A stretch of 64,000 nucleotides of DNA from Chenopodium formosanum. Taxonomy: Eukaryota > Streptophyta > Magnoliopsida > Caryophyllales > Amaranthaceae. Each line of letters begins with the position of its first letter. Positions within the stretch are counted from its first letter, which is position 1. The notes under the pieces are model-generated. The model was not told the origin of the DNA and made no database searches. It was given only the letters and a program-made list of their open reading frames with translations. Shown here piece by piece: positions 56,594-64,000 of the stretch. The DNA lies in the NCBI GenBank assembly GCA_024500155.1, contig CM044877.1:12467501-12531500 (forward strand), given 5' to 3'. Made by a program: the position numbers and the translations under genes.

Positions 56594-59146
56594 ATGCCTA
56601 GACGACGAGATTGCGACCTTTCTACCCACGGTCGGCGTCGGGCTTTTCGGGAGGACACTCCCATTGTCCCTAAGGGCATGGACGACGACGTCTTAGAGTC
56701 CTAGCCTCGGACTTCTACTAGTAGGGGTAGGTGGGTTCCACCTCCGTGGACCCCAGACCAGTTGGTTTTCTGCCGTGAAAACCACGTCTCTCACCGCGCA
56801 CTCTCTGGCATAGTCGATGACACACTTCGCCAGCGTGGTTCCGGAGCCGGCGATTTTATCCCTCGACTTCACTAGGTCATTACGAGGGGTCCTTCTACGA
56901 GCGCCCTATGGGAGTCGACTGGCTTGGTAGATTTCTACGCGGCGGTTGTAGGGTTCCGCAGCCCCCGGGGTTGCGGCGCGACGGTTTTTCGCGCATTGTT
57001 GGAGTATTTCTGGGATACTACCAACACCTTTCACTTTTCTTGGGGGGAGATGACGGTGACCCCCCTAGACTTTAGCATGATCAGCGGGCTACGCTTCACC
57101 GACCGGGCTGTAGGCCAGATGACCGATCTATCTTGGGGATCGGCTGAGGTAGCTGATTTGTTGGGTCCGATTGTTCAGCACATCAGGACCCGACCAGTGT
57201 CTCGAGGTGGTCCTAGGAGTGGACGATCGGAGCTGGCTTCAGTTCTAGCTCACGGCTTCGAGATGGAGGATACGACGGCTGAGCAGCGGGTGCGGATCTT
57301 CATCTTGATCCTGATCTCTATGACCCTCTCTCCCGACAGGAGTTCACGCTTGCTCCTTTGCTACCTCCTCTTTTTGGCCAGGATCCCCGAGATAGGATCC
57401 TATAGCTGGGCCAGTCTTGGGTACGCGGATCTTCTTTTGTCTCTACGTCATGGCTGCCGGCAGCTGAATGACGAGTCCCCTATCACCGTTTATGGCCTTG
57501 GAGAGTCGTAGAGGTGATGATCTTTTCCCTTTTTGTTTCATTTTAGCTTGTTTGACTCGTGTGCTAAATATTACTTTTGTTGCAGCTATGGTTCTACGAG
57601 TACTTCCCATGCTTTGCTCCTCGCCGGCATCAGGGAGCGGTCCATGACTTCCTTGTCGGGGCCAGCTGGCGTGACCGAGGAAAGTCGCGGGTGAAGTCTG
57701 TTCCGGCACATCGTGGGCTACTACGCCGAGGCACCTCTTCTGTTGGCGTAAGGATTAGTTTTGTTGCGTTCTTTCCTTCTGATGTTGTTTCCGTTGTTTC
57801 ACGCCAAACTTTTTTATGGTTTCCAGGTTCCCATCGATGTCCAGTATCGTCCTTGGGCCGGGATGACTGATCTACCTGAGGCCCTGCGTCTTTCAACGTA
57901 CCGTATCATTTTGGTTGGTACCGAGCGCTTCGTCTGGTATTTGGGGGAGCGAGTCGTCCTTCAGCATAGCGACAATCGCTTTGTGGTGCCTTCATCTCCG
58001 CCAGAGTCGATGCTGGACTCCCGCTTGATTAGAGAGTTGATCAACAGGGGAAAGCACTACACTCTTCCATGGCAGGAGCTCGTTCACATGGAGAGCGACT
58101 ATGCGCGGGATTTGCTTCCCTCTCTGGCTCCTCCACCCCGTCTTCCTAAGGTATGATTTCTTTTGAGAATCTTCTTTTCTAGTCTCTGTTTTAAATAGTC
58201 GAATAACTTGATTATTCGATCATATTTTCAGACGACCATCCACCCTGTATCACGGAGGACCATATTGCTGACGCGCCGGAGGGTTATAGACAGGCGCAGG
58301 AGTCTCTGCCCGAGGTCTTTGAGCCGGTGAGTTTTCTTCGACGCATTATCCACCCTTTTAATACTGCTTATTACTGACTTTTCTTTGTTTTATCCTCAGC
58401 CTAACTGCCCGGAGATGATGGGATTCATGAAGCTGGTGGACGCGTTAAAGTATTGCATCATCAAGCTTCAGCGTGGTGCGAGTTGTCAGAGCTCTAGCGA
58501 CGTTCTTGAGGTATCACTGATTTTTTCATTTCTACCATCTGTTTTATTTTGCATTGTTGACACCTTTAGATTTTGTATCTTTCAGGAGCGACGGAGGTCC
58601 CGCTCGCGCTCGAGGCCTAGAGGCTCGGACGAGGAGGAGCTTGGTTGTGATAGACGATCTCCTGAGGCTCACCGGCGTTCTCATTTTCAGCGAGAGCCTC
58701 AAACTACTCAGCCACTTCAGGAGGCTCAGTGGCAGCAGGGTCAGTCTTCCCAGCGCTTTCTGGGCCAGAGTCAGGGGCAGCGATAGTTGTTTTCACAGCC
58801 TCCACAGCCTGAGTTTGGGTCTGTTCTGACTCCTTTGGATCCAGGTTCGTTTTCAGCTCCGTTATCTGGGATTCCTCCGTCGCTGTCGGGCTTGTTCTTG
58901 GTTCCGATGTATGGGACAATGCCTTCACTGACGATTCCAGTATCTTTGGGCCAGTCTACTCCGTTTTCTGGATGGACGGGTCCTGCCTTGAGCTTGGCTA
59001 CTGCTGGGCCTACGGGGACTAGTAGGGACGCTACTCCCCGTACTCGGATGGTCGAGGGACTCTTCGGTTCGCCGTTCCCATATGCACAGGGTGGACCACA
59101 TGCACAGGGTGGAGATGAGACTGATTCTGGCTCTAGGAACTTTTAA
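56594..59146 (+). pseudogene. PMD gene of Y, broken by TAG stops
   Basis: Exons are 56594-57513, 57586-57747, 57827-58150, 58232-58326, 58400-58510 and 58586-59146. It starts MPRRRDCDLSTHGRRR, one base after an intron acceptor as in X. The core reads YFWDTTNTFHFSWGEMTVTP, DFSMISGLRF, LWFYEYFP, then FVWYLGERVVLQHSDNRFVV. The C-terminus is Arg/Ser-rich then Pro/Gly/Ser-rich. In-frame TAG stops at 56702, near 56873 and at 58784 all sit where CAG would read well, and one small indel lies near 57490. The gene is antisense to the element's pol and followed by the DUF7745-like gene on the same strand. Confidence 0.8.
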
Positions 59147-59696
59147 CCGAGGGTTTTTGTTTGTACATACTATGATGACACTTGACATATTTATGTATTA
59201 CGACTCTTTGTACATTATTTACGGCTTACGTATTTATTATTGTGTGTTAGTGTGTGTTTGAGACTCCTTGTTTGTGATTGTGTATTTATTAGCGACACGA
59301 CGAAAAAAACATAAGTGGAGTAATGAAGGGTACCGACCTTCCCCAAAAGAAAAAGAATTAAAAAGGGAAGCAAAATAAAATTTCTTTCCCCTAAAAAAAA
59401 AAGAAATAAAAAATAAAATGATAAAGAAATAAATAAAAAATACCTTCCCCAAAAATAAAATGATAAAGAAATAGAATAAATGAAATTACCTTCCTCAAAA
59501 TAAAAATAAAAATAAAAAAAAAAACAAGAAAGAAATAAAATCTTAAAATAAATAAAATAAAGATAAAAATAAAAAAGGGGAGAATTTTAATAGAAATAAA
59601 ACTCTCAGAAAAAAACAGAAAAATAAACGGTGAAGATAAAAAATTATAAAAAATCCGGATAAATACGGGAAAAGATGAAAAAAGAAAGCGTGGAAA
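59147..59696. other. Gap between PMD and DUF7745-like genes of Y
   Basis: 3' end of the PMD gene, then A-rich sequence (59340-59660) of AAATAAAA words. Phe-rich frames on the minus strand are artefacts of this composition. Confidence 0.6.
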
Positions 59697-59870
59697 GTGC
59701 CGTGACACGGCACTGTACACCGTGTCACGGCAAAACCTGCCGTGTCACGACAAAAGTTCCCGTGACACGGTGGAATTTCCCGTGTCACGGGACGCGTATT
59801 AGCCAGCGATTTGTTTTACGCGTATGAAAAGATAAATTCTGGGCAGTTTCGAGCGCTTTTGCTATAAAAT
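59697..59870 (+). promoter_or_regulatory. Y DUF7745-like promoter: CCGTGACACGG cluster and TATA box
   Basis: GCCGTGACACGGC, ACCGTGTCACGGC, GCCGTGTCACGAC, CCCGTGACACGGT and CCCGTGTCACGGG occupy 59697-59795. TATAAAAT follows at 59863-59870. Transcription would start near 59895, which favours the ATG at 59942 over the in-frame ATG at 59891. Confidence 0.75.
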
Positions 59871-59941
59871 AAGACCAGATTATTCACGATATGCATAATT
59901 ACGAAACACAAAATAATTTAGAATTTCATATTTCAATAATT

Positions 59942-61501
59942 ATGTCTCAGAATTTTGATAATACATTGCGCGACTGGTCTTATTCTTTGACCCATGCTGA
60001 AAAAAGAGAGTTAGTATTATTTCATGTCAGGGGTTTGCTAGCCCTGCGACACGTAGCTATTGAACATGATTTTCTTAGGGCAGCATTAGATTATTGGAGT
60101 CCAGAAACACACTGTTTCAAATTTGATTATGATGAAATTTGTCCTCTGTCGGAGGAATTTGGTGCAATCTTTGGATTTCTTACTAGAAATCTTATTGCCA
60201 TGCCTACCCTACGTGAATATTATTACCATGATTTTGAACTCCATCTGAATCTAACAGATCCAGATTTAAATAGAATTGTTTGTGGTAATGAAGTAGACTT
60301 AGAAAAACTTGGTAACTTATATTTTAATCGCCCTATCTCTGACTCTTATCATGTATATCGTAGAAGGGCATATATTTTTTGCATGTTTAGGAAGCTACTA
60401 TTTGCAAACGGTAGAAGAGGACATGCTTGTCTAGCGTCTGTGCTTGAGCATGTTGAATCCGGAAGATCTCCTATGCCGACGTGCCTTGGAGAAACATTTC
60501 GTGGTCTTGACGAGGCAAAAGCTGACCGAAAAGCCATCAGGAAGGGCTCTCTGGTACTACTGCAGGTAAAAACACGCTCCGAATAGCCCCCGTGACACAA
60601 AACAGGCACCGTGTCACGGTGGGTGTCTGCCGTGACACGGTTAAAACTGCCGTGTCACGGGAATTTGCATATTTTTTTTTTCGATTTTGATTAATTTTCT
60701 TTTTTCTTTTCTTTTTTGCAGATTTGGTTGATGGAGCGTTTGGAATTATTTGAAGCCCCCGACGATATTGAAATATATGGCCCTAACGACTTAGTCCGTA
60801 GGAAAAAGAATTACTCTGCGAACATGTCGTATGAAGATTGGAAAAATTTCTTTGCAAAGAGGGAATTTTCCATTCGTTGGGTGGTGCCTTGGTGGAGGCT
60901 TACTAGGATGGTTGGCACGAATGAAACTCCATATTGTCGCGTTCCTAGTATCTCCAAACTGACCTTTTACTGTCCCTCTCGACTGATGCGGCAGTATGGA
61001 CTTGAACATGTAATTCCACGCTATAACGATAGTCCTCGTGAAGTATCGTTGCATGAAAGTAACGTTCACAAGTACGAGGCTTATTGGATTGGAAGACCTT
61101 TGTGGACCGTTTCTGCAAGTGACCAAGCTTCTCCTCCTTTATCTAGTGCATACAAGGCATGGTTGAATCCTAGAAGTAGGAGGGAACAATTTGGATCACG
61201 CAAGTCTGATGTAAAGAGTCGTCTTGGAGATAAGAAAACTCCTCTTAAAGATCGTCTAGGTCCGAGAACACAAGGAATTGAGTTTAAGACTCCTAAGATG
61301 CCAAGAAAGAAGAACTATGTGAAAGGAAAGGGTAAAGAAAAGATGGTGTATAGGGAGAAACAACCGAAAAAGTTCAAGAAAGGTGAAAGGGGTGAAAGTT
61401 CGACTAGGGGTGTGACGGTTCGGGCTACGAAAGACACATTAATGGTGAAGGCCGACCTAGTTGAGCAAGAGAAGGATGTTCCTAAAGAGAAAAGAGATTA
61501 G
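59942..61501 (+). CDS. Intact DUF7745-like protein of element Y, 467 aa
   Basis: Exon 1 is 59942-60565 (208 codons, ends LLQ) and exon 2 is 60722-61501, with a GTAAAA..TTTTGCAG intron and no stop or frame lesion. The N-terminal half has LRDWSYSLTHAEKRELVLFH, LRAALDYWSPETHCFKFDYD and EICPLSEEFGAIFGF; the middle has FYCPSRLMRQYGLEHVIPRY and VVPWWRLTRMVGTNE. The C-terminal third is basic with a doubled K-x-RLG motif (VKSRLGDKKTPLKDRLGPR) and MPRKKNYVKGKGKEK, a possible nuclear signal. It is antisense to pol of Y. Start chosen from the TATA position and the X homologue. Function unknown; DUF7745 assignment is by motif memory. It may still be translatable while pol is broken. Confidence 0.78.
60588..60662. 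other. CCGTGTCACGG cluster inside DUF7745-like intron of Y
   Basis: CCCGTGACAC, ACCGTGTCACGGT, GCCGTGACACGGT and GCCGTGTCACGGG occupy half of the 156-bp intron 60566-60721, followed by a T run. The X intron lacks any palindrome. Confidence 0.8.
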
Positions 61502-61797
61502 ATCAATAGTGCTTTGCTTTTTATAATTTTTATTTAAAATAAGGCATATGATGCCAATACTTGTAGTCACATTTATTTTAATAATAGCACATTTATTTCA
61601 GCCTTAAAAATGACTTTTATTTATTATTTATTTATCCGAGTCAAGAAGTCAGACGCAATGGAAGAACGTAAATAAGAACTCGAACAATTAATTAACAACG
61701 CATGCGCCAATATTCCAAAAATAAAACGGAAAAACTGAAATTCCACCGTGTCACGGTGAAAGGGTCCCGTGACACGGTACAAATTCCCGCGTCACGA

Positions 61798-61833
<36 letters not shown>

Positions 61834-61983
61834 CGTTACGCAATGCTGAACCGACGCGCATATTTGATCAACAGAGGGCGGATTTTTTATTTTAAAGTGG
61901 CCGGGCCCCCTTGAGGGGTTGCCTACGTATCCTAAAAAGGAATCAGGCCAAACGTAGCTCTATTGGGTCATGAACCCATGCGA
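61502..61983. other. Convergent gap between DUF7745-like gene and pol of Y
   Basis: It holds the plus-strand 3' end, a palindrome cluster (61744-61800: ACCGTGTCACGGT, CCCGTGACACGGT, CCCGCGTCACGAC), a run of 32 T (61801-61832) and the conserved box 61899-61960. No gene. Confidence 0.7.
61899..61960 (-). other. Conserved 60-base box after pol, Y
   Basis: On the minus strand: AGAGCTACGTTTGGCCTGAT, TCCTTTTTAG, GATACGTAGGCAACCCC, then GGGCCCGGCCAC. Same word order as in X and both gag-only units. Confidence 0.75.
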
Positions 61984-63720
61984 CTAGGCATAAAATTCCT
62001 CGAGTTGATCCAAGTTGGTGAAATTATGGAAGCCGTTACCGTCCATGTCTACCAATGGTGCCGCTCCGCCAGACAGGATGGCTTTAACAATGTACGGGCC
62101 TGACCAGTTCGGTCTGAATTTTCCTCTTGGATCTAACACATTTTACGAAGTGCCTTAAGCACTAGGTCACCCTCCTTGATATTTCTGGTCTTGACTTTTT
62201 TATTGAAATGTCGTGCCATACGCTGTTGGTAGATTTGGACATGATGCAAAGCTGCCAAGCGTTTTTCATCAAGCAAGACCAGTTCGTCGTATCTTGCCCT
62301 AATCCAGTCGACTTCATCTAGTTGGCTTTCCAATGCGATTCGAAGAGAAGGTATCTCGAGCTCGATTGGTTGTACAGCTTCAACGCCATAGACCAAAGAG
62401 AAAGGGGTAGCCCCTGTCGATGTACGAACAGAGGTTCGATAACCATAAAGGGCGAAGTGTAGCTTACTTGGCCAATCCTTATAATTTTCCGTCATCTTTT
62501 CGATGATGGTCTTCACATTTTTGTTGGCCTATTCGACTGCTCCGTTTGTTTGTGGTATGTAAGGTGTTGATCGGTGATGTTTGATATGATATTTCTGCAA
62601 TAACTCCGCGCATTCGGCTTGGAAATGTGTTCCATTATCACTGATCATCTCATGTGGTACCCCGTAGCGGCATATGATATTTTTCTCAATGAATTGAGCT
62701 ACGTGTTTTGCCGTCAGCTTGGCACATGAGGCAGCCTCGACCCATTTGGTGAAGTAGTCGATTGCTACGAGAATGAATTCATGCCCCCCTTGTCCTGGTG
62801 GTGTTATTTTTCCAATGATGTCAATGCCCCAAGTGGAGAAAGGCCATGGAGAAGTATACGTGTAGAGAAGCGAAGGTGGAACATGCTGTAAGTTTGCGTA
62901 GATTTGACACTTCATACATTTCTTGACGTACTCGTGACAATCTCTCTCCATAGTAGTCCAATAGTAACCTTGTCGTTGAATCTTTTGGACTAACATCTTT
63001 GCATTCATGTGAGTTCCACATATACCAGCATGAAGGTTTTCCATGGTTTTATGTGCTTCTTTCTTGGCTATACATAAGAGATTCCTTCCCGTCGCAGTTC
63101 TCTTGTGGAGTTCTCCCCCGATGAGCACATACTGTGAGGCCAAGCGCCTCAAAGCACGGCGTGCCCTTTAATCAGTATTAGGAGGGTATTATGCTCTTGT
63201 CACATAATTAAGGATGTCTGTATACCATGGCTCTTCATCTTCTTCCTGTAATTCTTGTTCATCGTCAAGTGCATGAACATAAGCTGGTATATATCTTCTC
63301 CTTATAGTCAGTGGCATTCTGATTGTGTCAGCTGGAATTCGCACCATTGATGCTAATTTAGCTAGTGCGTCGGCGAACTGGTTTTCTTCTCTTGGCAAGT
63401 ACGTATATTCCACTTCATCTAGTTGCTCCGTGAGAGTTTCTAAATGAGCTTGATACGTAGCGAGACTTTCACTTCTCACTTTCCATCTCTTGGAGATTTG
63501 GTTAATGATTAGTGAAGAATCACCGTAGATTATGAGTTTCTTGATTCCCAAGGTGACAGCTGTTTCTAACCCCAAAATGCATGCTTCATATTCTGCGACA
63601 TTTTTGGTGACATCAAAGTCGAGCTTCATGGAAATTGGGATGTGTTCTTCATTGGGTGATACGAGTAAGACTCCTACACCACATCCTTTTTGGTTTGAAG
63701 CTCTATCGAAATAGAGTGTC
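61984..63720 (-). pseudogene. pol: Pol of Y: RNase H (second) and integrase
   Basis: It begins at 63720 within the second RNase H (DTLYFDRASNQKGCGVG), the part before being beyond element Z. The RNase H acids are present (VAEYEAC, IYGDSSLI, ADALAKLAS). Integrase has its HHCC region (LHAGICGTHMNAKML, CHEYVKKCMKCQIY) and the DDE core (WGIDIIGKI, MISDNGTHF, NGAVE). Lesions are a stop near 63170, a TAG at 62527 directly after NGAVE, and a frame change near 62140. The end reads RPNWSGPYIVK, TNLDQLEEFYA-stop. Integrase inserts the DNA copy; this one is broken only lightly. Confidence 0.9.
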
Positions 63721-64000
63721 TGTAGGCGTCGCTCGAAGTGTGCCTACGTTAAAAAGCATGTGGTGAATATGCTTGGCACTCATAGGAAGTGGGAATTGAC
63801 ATTACGATTAGGGACAAATAAAGTAGGGAGCCGCCAACAAGTTTTTTAGGAACTTGTAAACCGTTCACGGATCATATAAAGGCAACCACGATAAGGGACA
63901 ACGATAGGCAACAACGATTGAACCGTGAAGGTTACACCCCATTCATAATTCATGAGATTATTAACTCCATATGGTTCAGAACCACGAAAGGAGGATCGGG
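63721..64000 (-). repeat. LTR6, 3' end of the LTR of element Z (partial)
   Basis: On the minus strand it ends GACGCCTACA, like LTR5, and matches 52519 onward closely, lacking one GATTAGGGACAAC unit. It abuts the second RNase H of Y, so Z is inserted there. The window ends inside this LTR. Confidence 0.85.

Larger units (their letters stand above)
52519..63720 (-). mobile_element. Element Y, left part: LTR5, antisense genes, pol
   Basis: Same plan as X: minus-strand pol, plus-strand PMD and DUF7745-like genes, tandem repeats, polypurine tract, 3' LTR. It lies in the pol of X, and its own 5' part is displaced by Z at 63721. Confidence 0.82.

Noticed and set aside
59391..59788. Phe/Ile-rich minus-strand open frames
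   Set aside because: They arise from A-rich simple sequence; no conserved residues and no matching frame in X.

Overview
The window is nuclear DNA of a land plant, almost certainly a eudicot. Introns, Stowaway, hAT and CACTA elements and Ty3/gypsy Tat-lineage retrotransposons all point there. The AT-rich background and frequent ACTCCGTA / TACGGAGTA words suggest, without proving, Caryophyllales/Amaranthaceae (spinach, beet or quinoa relatives). No rRNA or tRNA gene was seen.

Region 1 (1-12.1 kb) is gene-edge sequence. One plausible host gene lies on the minus strand at 836-3451: a bHLH transcription factor of the bHLH35/bHLH27 type, rebuilt here from four exons. Upstream are a 173-codon repeat-borne ORF bracketed by two ATT microsatellites and many small DNA elements: Stowaway-like MITEs, some nested, and a hAT derivative with an 8-bp duplication.

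Region 2 (12.15 kb to the right edge) is a nested stack of transposons. A CACTA terminus at 12154 is cut by a retrotransposon LTR at 12659. Three plus-strand LTRs (LTR1 12659, LTR2 23022, LTR3 29415) delimit two tandem gag-only units and then element W (gag-pol). Inside these lie a solo LTR with perfect TSD (13148-14583), a hAT element with a decayed transposase (15800-19481), whose empty site survives in the sister unit, and a small hAT element (24878-25472). W has lost about 6 kb, fusing reverse transcriptase to an antisense gene. Minus-strand element X is inserted in W (boundary 39941/39942), Y in the pol of X (52518/52519), and Z in the pol of Y (63720/63721).

Elements W, X and Y share an unusual plan. 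Besides gag-pol they carry, on the opposite strand between pol and the 3' LTR, spliced genes for a plant mobile domain (PMD, aminotransferase-like) protein and, in X and Y, a DUF7745-like protein. The Y DUF7745-like gene is intact (467 codons, one intron). Short GC-rich palindromes lie just upstream of the TATA box of the LTR promoter and of each antisense gene promoter. The word is the same throughout one element (GGCGCC type in W and X, CCGTGACACGG in Y) but differs between elements. The best candidate for a new system is this pairing of antisense element-encoded proteins with an element-specific palindrome code, which resembles in layout the VANC anti-silencing system of VANDAL DNA transposons. 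That functional reading is inference.
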